From positions 1 through 52,202 of the forward strand of contig NZ_CALIJA010000121.1 of NCBI RefSeq assembly GCF_938017615.1: a stretch of 52,202 nucleotides of DNA, given 5' to 3'. The DNA comes from an uncultured Campylobacter sp. GTDB lineage: Bacteria; Campylobacterota; Campylobacteria; Campylobacterales; Campylobacteraceae. The notes under the pieces are model-generated. The model was not told the DNA's origin. It was given only the letters and a program-made list of their open reading frames with translations, and made no database searches. The first letter of the stretch is position 1; each line of letters starts with the position of its first letter. Shown one piece after another: positions 43,969 through 51,970 of this stretch. Position numbers and translations under genes: made by a program.

Positions 43969-44072
43969 AACTCGCTCGCTTTAAGCGTTTAACGCTTTAA
44001 AAGCGGCAAACAAAAAAAGCTAAATCTCGGCGTCGTCCGCACGGTCGCCGCATGCGAGCGAGTTGATTTAGC
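43969..44072. other. nested inverted repeats, possible structured RNA
   Basis: AACTCGCTCGC (43969-43979) pairs with GCGAGCGAGTT (44054-44064). Within it AAGCGTT-T-AACGCTT (43983-43997) forms a palindrome. GCTAAATC (44019-44026) pairs with GATTTAGC (44065-44072) in a competing arrangement. A TATAAT box at 43874-43879 lies about 90 bases upstream. This could be a non-coding RNA or a terminator region. No known family was recognised. Confidence 0.3.
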
Positions 44073-44133
44073 GAGCTTGCGAAGCGCAAATTAGTCCCGC
44101 GCCGCCCCATAAATTTCGTGCTGCCTCGCGGCC

Positions 44134-44225
44134 GAAATTTTAAAATTTCAAGAATTTTGGGGTTGGAAATTCTAAAATTTCAAGAATTTTGAAATTTCAT
44201 GAATTTTGAAATTTCATGAATTTTT
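44134..44225. repeat. AAATTT tandem repeats just upstream of msbA
   Basis: Two 25-base copies that differ at one position (44134-44158 and 44166-44190, starting GAAATT(T/C)TAAAATTTC) are followed by two copies of GAAATTTCATGAATTTT at 44191-44207 and 44208-44224, an exact 17-bp step. The array ends about 30 bases before the msbA ribosome site, so it lies in the likely promoter or leader. Confidence 0.85.
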
Positions 44226-44265
44226 GGATTTTAAATTTTAAAAATTTTATAAAAAAGGATAGCAT

Positions 44266-45987
44266 TTGAACGGCTTTAAAACTTTACTATCGCGCTTTAA
44301 GCCCTATTTTAGGGATTATAAGCCGCAGTTTGCATTGGCGATTTTGGGTATGGTGATGACGAGCGTGGCGACTGCTGCGAGCGCGAAGCTGGTCGAGCCC
44401 GTTTTAAATAAAATTTTCGTCGAAAAAAACGAGCCGTATCTCTACACGCTTCCGATCGCGATCATCGTGGTTTTTGCGATGAAAAGCGGCGGTGCGTTTA
44501 TGCAAAACTACTTCACCGCCTTCATCGGTCAAGACACGGTGCGCCGCTTCCGCGATAGGCTCGTCGCAAGCCTCGTGCGGCTGGACGTGGATTTTTTCAA
44601 CCGATTCCGCACGGGCGAGCTCATCAGCCGCACGATCAACGACATCGAGCGTATCCGCGTCGTGGTTTCGAATATGATCCCCGATTTTTTCACGCAGATC
44701 ATTACGATTTTGGGGCTTTTGGGCGTCGTGATCTATCAGAGCCCAAAGCTCTCTTTTTTCGCGCTCGTGGTCTTTCCGTGCGCGATATATCCACTCTCGC
44801 GCCTTGCAAAGCGGATGAAGAAAATTTCGCGCGAGTCTCAAGAGAAAACATCCGATATCTCCTCGGCGCTCAGCCAAATTTACTCCAACATCGAAATCGT
44901 CAAGGCAAGCAACGCCGAGAGCTTTGAAGTGGAGAAATTTAACGCCGAAAACAAGAAATTTTTCGGTCTAAATTTAAAGGCGGTCGTAACGACGTGCCTG
45001 GTAAGCCCGATCATGGAGATGCTAGGCGCCGTGGGCATCGCCGTGGTGATCATCGTCGGAGGACAGGAGGTCATCGCGGGCCAGATGAGCATCGGCAGCT
45101 TTTTCAGCTTCCTTACGGCGCTTTTTATGGTTTACACGCCGATAAAAAAGGTCTCATCGCTCTACAACAATATGCAAGACGCCATCGCGGCGAGCGAGCG
45201 GACGTTTGAGCTCATAGACTTGGAGCCTACGATCGTCGGAGGCGGCAAGCAGATGGGCGAGATAGGCTCGGTGAGCTTTTGCGACGTGTCGCTAAACTAC
45301 GGCGACAAGGCGGCGCTGAAAGACATAAGCTTTAGCGTCAAAAAGGGCGAAATTTTAGCGCTCGTGGGAAACAGCGGCGGCGGCAAAAGCTCGGTCGTGA
45401 ACCTTCTGATGCGCTTTTACGACGCAAGCAGCGGTAAAATTTTATTCAACGGCAACGACGAGATCGGCGAGTTTAGCATCCCTAGCCTGCGCGAAAATAT
45501 CGGTCTCGTAAGCCAGCGCGTCTATATTTTCAACGACACGATCGCACAAAACGTAAGCTACGGAGCGGAATTTAACGAGCAGCGCGTCATAGAGGCACTC
45601 AAGCTCGCCAACGCCTATGAGTTCGTAAGCTCGATGAAGGATGGAATTTACACCGTGCTTAGCGAGTTCGGCGCAAATCTTAGCGGCGGACAGCGCCAGC
45701 GTATCGCCATCGCGCGCGCGCTGTATAAGGACCCGCAAATTTTAATATTCGACGAGGCGACTTCGGCGCTGGATAACGCAAGCGAAAAGGAGATCTCAAA
45801 CGTCATCGAAAAGATCAAACAAAGCAAAATCGTCTTTGTAATCGCTCACCGCCTCTCCACGATCGAGCGCGCCGATAATATCGCCGTGATGAAAAACGGC
45901 CGCATTCTCGCCATCGGCACCGACGTGAAGCTGACGGGCGAATGCGAGGAGTATCGCAGCCTAAAGGGGATAATGCAAAACGGTTAG
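44266..45987 (+). CDS. msbA: lipid A/phospholipid export ABC transporter MsbA
   Basis: 573 residues. The six-helix transmembrane domain (about 1-315) contains the coupling-helix region R-T-G-E-L-I-S-R-T-I-N-D-I-E-R. The nucleotide-binding domain has Walker A G-N-S-G-G-G-K-S-S, Q-loop G-L-V-S-Q-R, signature L-S-G-G-Q-R-Q-R, Walker B I-L-I-F-D-E-A-T-S-A-L-D and H-loop I-A-H-R-L-S-T. It moves lipid A-core across the inner membrane. The start is TTG 44266, with AAAGGA at 44254-44259. It follows murJ and cysS, as I recall in C. jejuni, and its substrate is later modified by the eptA product. Confidence 0.94.
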   Translation: MNGFKTLLSRFKPYFRDYKPQFALAILGMVMTSVATAASAKLVEPVLNKIFVEKNEPYLYTLPIAIIVVFAMKSGGAFMQNYFTAFIGQDTVRRFRDRLVASLVRLDVDFFNRFRTGELISRTINDIERIRVVVSNMIPDFFTQIITILGLLGVVIYQSPKLSFFALVVFPCAIYPLSRLAKRMKKISRESQEKTSDISSALSQIYSNIEIVKASNAESFEVEKFNAENKKFFGLNLKAVVTTCLVSPIMEMLGAVGIAVVIIVGGQEVIAGQMSIGSFFSFLTALFMVYTPIKKVSSLYNNMQDAIAASERTFELIDLEPTIVGGGKQMGEIGSVSFCDVSLNYGDKAALKDISFSVKKGEILALVGNSGGGKSSVVNLLMRFYDASSGKILFNGNDEIGEFSIPSLRENIGLVSQRVYIFNDTIAQNVSYGAEFNEQRVIEALKLANAYEFVSSMKDGIYTVLSEFGANLSGGQRQRIAIARALYKDPQILIFDEATSALDNASEKEISNVIEKIKQSKIVFVIAHRLSTIERADNIAVMKNGRILAIGTDVKLTGECEEYRSLKGIMQNG

Positions 45988-46306
45988 AGTTTTAAAATTC
46001 TGCGCCTTTTGCTCCCCGGTTTTGCCCTACGAAATTTTAAAATTTTATCTTTGAAGCAAACCGCATAAATTTATCCGCAAAGATTGAAATTTTGCCACGC
46101 GGATTGCGGTTTTGGCTGCAGGGCTTTTTGATAAAACTCGTCTCTTTGATGCGACGAGGCACGACTGCCAGAGCTTTAACGTTTGGATTAAAATTTTATC
46201 TTAAAATTTCAGCGCTTCGTTGCGAGCCCGCCTCTAAATTTAAACGCTCGCGCTGTTTTAAAACCGCTGCGGTAAAATTTTATCGTACGCTGGGCTTTTC
46301 GGCGCA
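45988..46306. other. gap after msbA, no gene seen
   Basis: 319 bases between convergent genes. The AAATTTTAAAATTTTATC patch at about 46032-46050 and further AAAATTTTATC copies around 46190-46200 and 46275 are the only structure I see. A plus-strand frame (46092-46352) gives low-quality peptide and is not believed. Confidence 0.45.
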
Positions 46307-46900
46307 CTACCTGCACTTGATCTTAGGCATCTGCGATAAAATTTTGGCTTGATTTTCCTTTATAAATTTTCGCATCTTTTTAAAATCTCTATCCGAATCG
46401 AAATTTTTCGCGTATTGCACAAGTATAAGTCCACAACTTTGCATATCTGCAACCATTAGATCGACTTCATATTTATTGAAATTAGGATCTCCGGGGGCAG
46501 GCGGATTAAGGATCGCTATTACGGCTTGCGTAGGGCTAGTTTTTATGATATCAAGGGAGCGCCACTCATCTTTTTTTCTCACTTCATTGGACTTCGCTAT
46601 CGTTTCATATATCCCGTATATATACCCATCGATACTTTTTACATCGCCGTAGTACGATATGGACACGAGCTTACTCCATTTATATTCCTCCTCATCGCTT
46701 AAATAATAATATGCCGCCACGAGATTTTTATACTTTTGAGTAAAAGTTTCTCCATCTATCATAATGCTTTGTGGTAGTTCGATTGTGCTATACGCTTTCT
46801 TTACTTCGGGGGTTTCCGATCTATACGCCTTACCTTGAAACGCCGCACACCCACCAAATATCGCCGTTAGTAAAAATGCGATTAGAATTTTTAATCTCAT
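46307..46900 (-). CDS. lipoprotein of unknown function
   Basis: 197 residues. Signal peptide L-K-I-L-I-A-F-L-L-T-A-I-F with lipobox F-G-G-C (C18), so it is probably an envelope lipoprotein. The mature part is charged, with no family I recognise. Visible features are Y-Y-Y-L-S-D-E-E-E-Y-K-W, G-D-V-K-S-I-D-G-Y-I-Y-G and a C-terminal basic helix ending M-P-K-I-K-C-R, with Cys near the end that might pair with C153. The coding sequence looks richer in A+T than its neighbours, with more Lys, Ile and Tyr, which could mean recent acquisition. It is divergent from an MFS transporter, with a shared promoter region of about 98 bp. Confidence 0.75.
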   Translation of the reverse strand: MRLKILIAFLLTAIFGGCAAFQGKAYRSETPEVKKAYSTIELPQSIMIDGETFTQKYKNLVAAYYYLSDEEEYKWSKLVSISYYGDVKSIDGYIYGIYETIAKSNEVRKKDEWRSLDIIKTSPTQAVIAILNPPAPGDPNFNKYEVDLMVADMQSCGLILVQYAKNFDSDRDFKKMRKFIKENQAKILSQMPKIKCR

Positions 46901-46963
46901 ACATGATCCTTAAAATTTTTCAGATATTTTGCCATAAAAACCGAGCTTTAATCAATAAAAGGC

Positions 46964-46969
46964 TACAAT
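46964..46969 (+). promoter_or_regulatory. -10 element of the MFS gene at 46999
   Basis: AAAAGGC-TACAAT ends 29 nt before the TTG start. It differs from the window's GGC-TATAAT boxes at one base. Confidence 0.45.
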
Positions 46970-46998
46970 ACGCCAAATTTAATTCCAAGGGAAAGTCA

Positions 46999-48150
46999 TT
47001 GTTTGAATCTATGCGCGCGGCACGCTCGCTAAGCCCCCTATTTCTGGGGATTTTCTTTATGTTTATCGGCGACGCGCTAGTCATCGCAAGCGCGGGCATC
47101 ATGCTAAAAGAATCCGGCCACAGCGAGCTTGAGATCGGAGCGATTTCGGCGTTTTTCTTTTTAGGTGCGATCTTTAGCGGCTTTTTTGTGCCTTCGATAA
47201 TCGGCGCACTCTCATACGTGCGAGCGTATGCGGTCTTTACGGCACTTTTCGGCATCGCGGCGATGCTGCACGATCTTGGCTCAAACCTCGTATATTGGGC
47301 AATTTTGCGCTTCATTTTGGGCTTTTGCTACTACGCGCTTTTGATGATAATCGAAAGCTGGATAAACTCAAAGATCACAAACTCCATCCGCTCCCGCGTG
47401 CTGGCGATCTACGAAGCGGTTTTTTACGGCGCGTTTGCGATAGGAGTTATAATCTTGGCGCTAAATTTCGGAACGATGAAGGTCTTCGTGCTAAGCGCAT
47501 TTTTCATCATCCTGGCGCTGCTACCGGTAAATTTAATCCGCTTCAACCCTCCTAGAGTTCCCGCTCGCATGCGCGTCTCGATGCCGCAAATCTCGATCGT
47601 GCCGCCGCTTGCGTTTGCGACGGTGGTTTGCGCGGGCATTTTGATTAACGGCTTTTTTTCGATGGCGAGCGTTTTCGTGTTAAGCGCGGGGCTTGGAGTC
47701 GGCTCGGTGGGGGCATTTATGGGATCGGCGATGGCAGGAGGCTTCTTAGCGCAGCTCGTCTGTGGCACTATTTCAGATAAGTTTGGTCGCAAACGCGCCA
47801 TAATGATAGTTTGCGCCGTAGGTCTTATTTCCTGCGTGGCGCTATTTTTTGCTAAAAGCTTCATCCTAACGTGCGCGCTTGCGTTGATGTTGGGATTTGG
47901 CGCTTTCCCTTTGTATTCGCTTGCCATAGCGCGCGCAAACGACTCCATCACCGGCGAGGGCGCATCTCGCGTGCAAATTTCAGCGGCAATGCTCTTTATC
48001 TATTCGAGCGCGTCGCTCTGCTCGCCTTTGATAATCGGCGCGATGATGAAATTTTTGGGCGCAAACGGCTTTATTTGGGTGTTTTTCGCAGCGATGAGCT
48101 TTTTATTTATATTTGCTATCTTCCGCCCCGAGATCGCGCCGAAAAGATAG
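46999..48150 (+). CDS. MFS transporter (YcaD/sugar-porter-like)
   Basis: 383 residues from TTG 46999, with AAGGGA at 46987-46992. Longer in-frame starts run back through the neighbouring gene and lack a site. About 12 membrane helices. The MFS loop signature is G-T-I-S-D-K-F-G-R-K-R near residue 255, and D-A-L is in the first helix (M-F-I-G-D-A-L-V-I-A-S). The overall pattern resembles YcaD-type members, whose substrates are unknown. It ends 10 nt from the convergent second MFS gene. Confidence 0.88.
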   Translation: MFESMRAARSLSPLFLGIFFMFIGDALVIASAGIMLKESGHSELEIGAISAFFFLGAIFSGFFVPSIIGALSYVRAYAVFTALFGIAAMLHDLGSNLVYWAILRFILGFCYYALLMIIESWINSKITNSIRSRVLAIYEAVFYGAFAIGVIILALNFGTMKVFVLSAFFIILALLPVNLIRFNPPRVPARMRVSMPQISIVPPLAFATVVCAGILINGFFSMASVFVLSAGLGVGSVGAFMGSAMAGGFLAQLVCGTISDKFGRKRAIMIVCAVGLISCVALFFAKSFILTCALALMLGFGAFPLYSLAIARANDSITGEGASRVQISAAMLFIYSSASLCSPLIIGAMMKFLGANGFIWVFFAAMSFLFIFAIFRPEIAPKR

Positions 48151-48160
48151 CTTTAAAATT

Positions 48161-49351
48161 TTAAATTTTTTCGTAGATCAAAAATTTATAATAAAATGCC
48201 GCGATTGCAAACATAAAGCCCATGCCGAAGGTGATTTGCGAAAGCGAAAATCCAAGCTCGAAAAAAAATCCGATCGCAGCCGACACGAGCGTCGCGACGA
48301 TGAAATACGCCATGTCGTTGTAGGCGATGACGCGCCCGAAAAACTCCCTGTCGACGTGGCTTTGCAGCTGCGTAAAAGAATATGACCACACCGTCGTGAT
48401 GAAAAATCCCGCTGCGATCATGCCCGCAAACGAAAGCCAGTAGTTAAACTCCAGCACAGCCCACAGCGCAATGCCCGCAAACTGCCCCAGCAATAGCCAA
48501 AAAAACGTATGTTTATTAACGATCTTGCTTAACCATATCTGTCCGAAAAACGCAGCCGCCGAGCGCGACATATTCATAAGCCCGATGACTAGCGAGGCGC
48601 TTAAAATTTCTTTGTATTTATACTTCGCAAGAAGCGCGATGAGATTGTCGTAGGTGGTGACGGCGACGAAGGCGTGAAGGACGATGAGATGCACGACCAA
48701 AGGATGCGAGCGCAGGTAAGAAAACCCCTCTTTGAGCATCTTAAACACGGGCCCTGGCGCGTTTTTTGCAAGGTCTTTAAAATTTAGCCGCAGCAGGATG
48801 AAAAATGCAAAAATGTATAAACAAAAGTCCAAAATAAATGCCGCTCGCACGCCGAAATAGTGGATAAAAATGCCTGCACTCGCCATTCCGAAGGTATATG
48901 TGATCGTCCAGATAATGCCCGTCATCTCGTTAGCAAGCTTGAGATAAGGGCGGCTTAGAAATTTCGGCAGCGTGGAAGATTCGGTCTGAAAAAACAGCGT
49001 GCCTGCGACGCTTCGCACGACCACGATCAGAAGCAGTAGCCACAGATAATTCAAACTATCGATAAAAATCAGCATGAAAATACTGATCATCTCGGTTATA
49101 AACATCGCCGTCATCAGCGGCTTTGGTTGAAATTTATCCACGATGATGCCGTTAATGGGCGCTAAAAAAACATTCGGCACGAACGAAACGACGCCCACCG
49201 CCGTAATCGCCCACACCGGCGCGCCAAGTTCAATCAGTAGCGTAGCGACCCCCACCACTGAAAACCACAAGCCGAACATACATATAAAACCCGCCGAAAA
49301 GAGCAGGCGGTAGTTGCGTGAATGTCGAAGCAGCACGATGTATCTGATCAT
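48161..49351 (-). CDS. MFS transporter (EntS-like group)
   Basis: 396 residues with 11-12 membrane helices. The N-terminus R-N-Y-R-L-L-F-S-A-G-F-I-C-M-F-G-L-W is typical of the MFS_3/EntS group. Loop 2-3 reads N-G-I-I-V-D-K-F-Q-P-K. Members export siderophores, peptides or drugs. The substrate here cannot be assigned. The start ATG 49351 follows GGGATAAAATTTT, a weak ribosome site. It is convergent with the other MFS gene. The 10-base gap between their stops contains a TTTAAAATTTTAAA palindrome. Confidence 0.88.
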   Translation of the reverse strand: MIRYIVLLRHSRNYRLLFSAGFICMFGLWFSVVGVATLLIELGAPVWAITAVGVVSFVPNVFLAPINGIIVDKFQPKPLMTAMFITEMISIFMLIFIDSLNYLWLLLLIVVVRSVAGTLFFQTESSTLPKFLSRPYLKLANEMTGIIWTITYTFGMASAGIFIHYFGVRAAFILDFCLYIFAFFILLRLNFKDLAKNAPGPVFKMLKEGFSYLRSHPLVVHLIVLHAFVAVTTYDNLIALLAKYKYKEILSASLVIGLMNMSRSAAAFFGQIWLSKIVNKHTFFWLLLGQFAGIALWAVLEFNYWLSFAGMIAAGFFITTVWSYSFTQLQSHVDREFFGRVIAYNDMAYFIVATLVSAAIGFFFELGFSLSQITFGMGFMFAIAAFYYKFLIYEKI

Positions 49352-49436
49352 AAAATTTTATCCCGTAATTTAATATAAAAAATCTAGCGAAATTGTATCA
49401 CGGCGCGCCTTAAAAGCCAAAATAAGCTAAAAATGC

Positions 49437-49442
49437 TATAAT
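49437..49442 (+). promoter_or_regulatory. -10 element of the stomatin-NfeD-mqnC unit
   Basis: AAAATGC-TATAAT, a perfect -10, ends 26 nt before ATG 49469. Confidence 0.55.
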
Positions 49443-49468
49443 TGCGAAATTTTAATTCAGGAGTGAAA

Positions 49469-50389
49469 ATGGAAGGGTTCGTAACTACGGTAATAGTATT
49501 TTGCGTCCTCATCGCGGCAATTCTAAAGATGGGGGTCAAGATCGTCTCACAATCGGAAATTTTAATCATCGAGCGGCTGGGTCGCTTTCACAAGGTGCTC
49601 GACGGCGGCTTTCACATCATCGTGCCGTTTTTTGACGCGGTACGCGCGAAGATGAGCGTGCGCGAGCAGCTGGTGGACATCAGCAAGCAGCAAGTCATCA
49701 CTAAAGATAACGTCAACATAAGCGTAGATGGTATCGTGTTTTTAAAAGTCATCGACGGCAAGATGGCGCTTTACAACGTCGAGGATTATCGTCGCGCAAT
49801 TTCAAATTTAGCGATGACGACGCTACGTAGCGCGATCGGCGAGATGAGCTTAGACAGCACGCTTAGTTCGCGCGATCAGCTAAATTCCAAGCTGCAAATC
49901 GCTCTGGGCGACGCCGCGGATAACTGGGGCGTAAAGATCATGCGCGTGGAGATTTCCGAAATTTCGGTACCGCACGGCATCGAAGAGGCGATGAATATGC
50001 AGATGAAGGCCGAGCGCGAAAAGCGCGCGATCGAGCTTAAAGCCGAGGCTGAAAAAGCGGCTCTCATCCGAAACGCCGAAGCGCTAAAGCAGGAGAAGGT
50101 GCTCGAAGCCGAGGCGATCGAGCGTATGGCGGATGCGAAAAAATATGAGCAGATCGCGCTCGCGCAAGGTCAAAAGGACGCGATGGACAGTATAAATTTA
50201 GCGATGAGTGCTTCCAGCTTTGCGGCGGAATACCTGCTCGCGCAGGGTCGCGTAAACGCCTTCAGCGAGCTGTCCAAAAACTCGAGCAAGGATAAAATTT
50301 TGATCCCTTACGAAACAAGCGAGCTTCTCGGCTCTCTTAGCGTGCTTAAAGAATTCCTCGGCAAAAACGGCGCGAAGGAGCTCAAATGA
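49469..50389 (+). CDS. SPFH/band 7 (stomatin-like) membrane protein
   Basis: 306 residues from ATG 49469, with AGGAG at 49459-49463. A start at 49442 overlaps the -10. One N-terminal membrane helix (about 5-24) is followed by an SPFH domain (S-Q-S-E-I-L-I-I-E-R-L-G-R-F-H, then D-V-R/A-R-A-K-M-S-V-R-E-Q) and a coiled coil (about 185-240: M-Q-M-K-A-E-R-E-K-R-A-I-E-L-K-A-E-A-E-K-A). The QmcA/YbbK-type slipin forms large oligomers in the membrane, often with an NfeD partner. That partner gene overlaps the 3' end by 4 nt. The likely role is membrane microdomain organisation or protease control. Confidence 0.92.
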   Translation: MEGFVTTVIVFCVLIAAILKMGVKIVSQSEILIIERLGRFHKVLDGGFHIIVPFFDAVRAKMSVREQLVDISKQQVITKDNVNISVDGIVFLKVIDGKMALYNVEDYRRAISNLAMTTLRSAIGEMSLDSTLSSRDQLNSKLQIALGDAADNWGVKIMRVEISEISVPHGIEEAMNMQMKAEREKRAIELKAEAEKAALIRNAEALKQEKVLEAEAIERMADAKKYEQIALAQGQKDAMDSINLAMSASSFAAEYLLAQGRVNAFSELSKNSSKDKILIPYETSELLGSLSVLKEFLGKNGAKELK

Positions 50390-50928
50390 ACGCGCTGATT
50401 TTTATCATAATCGGCGTGATTTTGGCGATCGTCGAGCTTTTGGTGATGGATTTTACCTTTATATTTTTCAGCGCCGGATTTTTCATCACGGGGCTTTTGA
50501 GCTTCGGCTTTCATCTTGATTGGGACGTGCAAATTCTGCTTTCGTTCGTGCTTTCTTTCGTGCTTCTGATCGCATTTAAAAAGCCGCTAAAATCGCGCTT
50601 TTTCAAACCCGAAGAGAAACATGAGGATAACTTTTTAGACGAAAGCGGCACCGGCACCGTCAAAAACGGCATGGTCTATTTCAAAGGCACGTTTTGGAAA
50701 AGCGATGAAATTTCAGAGTTTGACGAAGGTGACCGCGTCGAAATTTTAGGCGTAAAAAACGGCCAAATCGTGATTAAAAAAGATAACAGTCGAAATTCTA
50801 GCGGCGCAGACAGCGTAAATTTAAATGACGGCGGTGCAAATTTAGGCGACGCGGACGGCACGAGTGCCGACGATAAAAAATCTAACGCCGCCGCGAGCGA
50901 TGTAAATTTAAAGGGAGCCAATGGCTAG
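50386..50928 (+). CDS. NfeD-family protein with low-complexity tail
   Basis: 180 residues. Two or three membrane helices (about 2-22, 27-42 and 46-62), then a small OB-fold domain (about 84-132: G-T-G-T-V-K-N-G-M-V-Y-F-K-G-T-F-W and V-E-I-L-G-V-K-N-G). This is the short NfeD (YbbJ) form without the protease domain, the usual partner of the stomatin-like protein upstream, with ATGA overlap of the coding regions. The last 45 residues (about 135-180) are Asn/Asp/Ala/Ser/Gly-rich and contain V-N-L-N-D-G-G-A-N-L and V-N-L-K-G-A-N. They are outside the family and written by AAATTTA-type DNA. Confidence 0.9.
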   Translation: MNALIFIIIGVILAIVELLVMDFTFIFFSAGFFITGLLSFGFHLDWDVQILLSFVLSFVLLIAFKKPLKSRFFKPEEKHEDNFLDESGTGTVKNGMVYFKGTFWKSDEISEFDEGDRVEILGVKNGQIVIKKDNSRNSSGADSVNLNDGGANLGDADGTSADDKKSNAAASDVNLKGANG

Positions 50929-51970
50929 AATGAGCGCCGATGAGGCGCTAGAGCTGATCGAGCATGCCGATCTAAACGAGCTTGGGCGCGCGGCGTTTGC
51001 GCGCAAGCGCGAGCTGCACCCGGACCGCGTCACGACCTTCATCATCGATCGAAACATAAACTACACCAACGCCTGCATGATAGATTGCAAATTTTGCGCA
51101 TTTTATCGCCACGCAAGCGACGCGGACGCCTATGTGCTGAGCTTTGAGCAGATTAGTGAAAAGATCGAGGAGCTCATCGCCGTGGGCGGCACGCAAATTT
51201 TATTTCAAGGCGGCGTCCATCCGAAGCTGAAAATCGAATGGTACGAGGATCTGGTGGAGTTCATTCGCAAAAATTATCCGAGCATCACGATCCACGGCTT
51301 CTCGGCGATCGAGATCGATTATATCGCGCGCCTTAGCGGCATCAGCACGCTCGAAGTGCTTCGCAGGCTGCAAGCCAAGGGGCTCTACTCGATGCCCGGA
51401 GCCGGAGCCGAAATTTTAAGCGACCGCGTGCGAGAGCTAGTAGCGCCGCGCAAAAGCGATAGCGCCACGTGGCTTAGAGTACACGAGGAGGCGCACAGCA
51501 TCGGCATGAAAACGACCGCCACGATGATGTTCGGCACGCTGGAAAGCACGCGCGAGATCGTAGAGCACTGGGATAAAATCCGCGAGCTGCAAGACCGCAC
51601 GGGCGGCTTTCGAGCGTTCATTTTATGGAGCTTCCAGGGGCAAAACACCCGCCTTTTGCGCGAGCATCCCGAGATCAAAAAACAAAGCCCGAACCGCTAC
51701 CTGCGCCTGCTCGCCGTTTCGCGGCTATTTTTGGATAATTTCAAAAACATCCAAAGCAGCTGGGTCACGCAGGGCAGCTACATCGGGCAGCTGGCGCTGA
51801 AATTCGGCGCGAACGATCTTGGAAGCACGATGATGGAGGAAAACGTCGTAAAGGCGGCAGGCGCGAGCTTTCGGATGAGCAAGGACGAGATGATAGCGCT
51901 GATCCGCGACATAGGCGAAATACCCGCCAAGCGCAACACCAACTACGATATTTTGGAGACGTACGCTTAG
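50921..51970 (+). CDS. mqnC: cyclic dehypoxanthinyl futalosine synthase MqnC (menaquinone pathway)
   Basis: Radical SAM enzyme of the futalosine route. It cyclises dehypoxanthinyl futalosine in menaquinone synthesis. 349 residues. The cluster motif C-M-I-D-C-K-F-C is near residue 50, the SAM-binding G-G-T-Q-I-L-F-Q-G-G is near 95, and the family marks are P-G-A-G-A-E-I-L, W-S-F-Q and S-S-W-V-T-Q-G. MqnC rather than MqnE is chosen from Q-S-S-W-V-T-Q-G and the overall pattern. The start at 50921 overlaps the NfeD stop. AAGGGAG ends only 3 nt before it, and an ATG at 50930 is an alternative start. Menaquinone made by this pathway supplies the quinol used by the mfrABE reductase. Confidence 0.94.
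   Translation: MARMSADEALELIEHADLNELGRAAFARKRELHPDRVTTFIIDRNINYTNACMIDCKFCAFYRHASDADAYVLSFEQISEKIEELIAVGGTQILFQGGVHPKLKIEWYEDLVEFIRKNYPSITIHGFSAIEIDYIARLSGISTLEVLRRLQAKGLYSMPGAGAEILSDRVRELVAPRKSDSATWLRVHEEAHSIGMKTTATMMFGTLESTREIVEHWDKIRELQDRTGGFRAFILWSFQGQNTRLLREHPEIKKQSPNRYLRLLAVSRLFLDNFKNIQSSWVTQGSYIGQLALKFGANDLGSTMMEENVVKAAGASFRMSKDEMIALIRDIGEIPAKRNTNYDILETYA

Larger units (their letters stand above)
43308..44265. other. 958-base gap between cysS and msbA with several repeat types
   Basis: No gene. From left to right it holds the hairpin at 43311-43346, about three decayed copies of a 90-100-bp unit at 43440-43740, two orphan TATAAT boxes at 43671 and 43874, a set of inverted repeats at 43969-44072 and AAATTT tandem repeats at 44134-44225. 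It is the most varied non-coding stretch of the window. Confidence 0.55.

Noticed and set aside
46771..46998. N-terminal extension of the MFS transporter
   Set aside because: It runs antisense over the lipoprotein gene and its signal peptide. The TTG at 46999 has a ribosome site and a -10.
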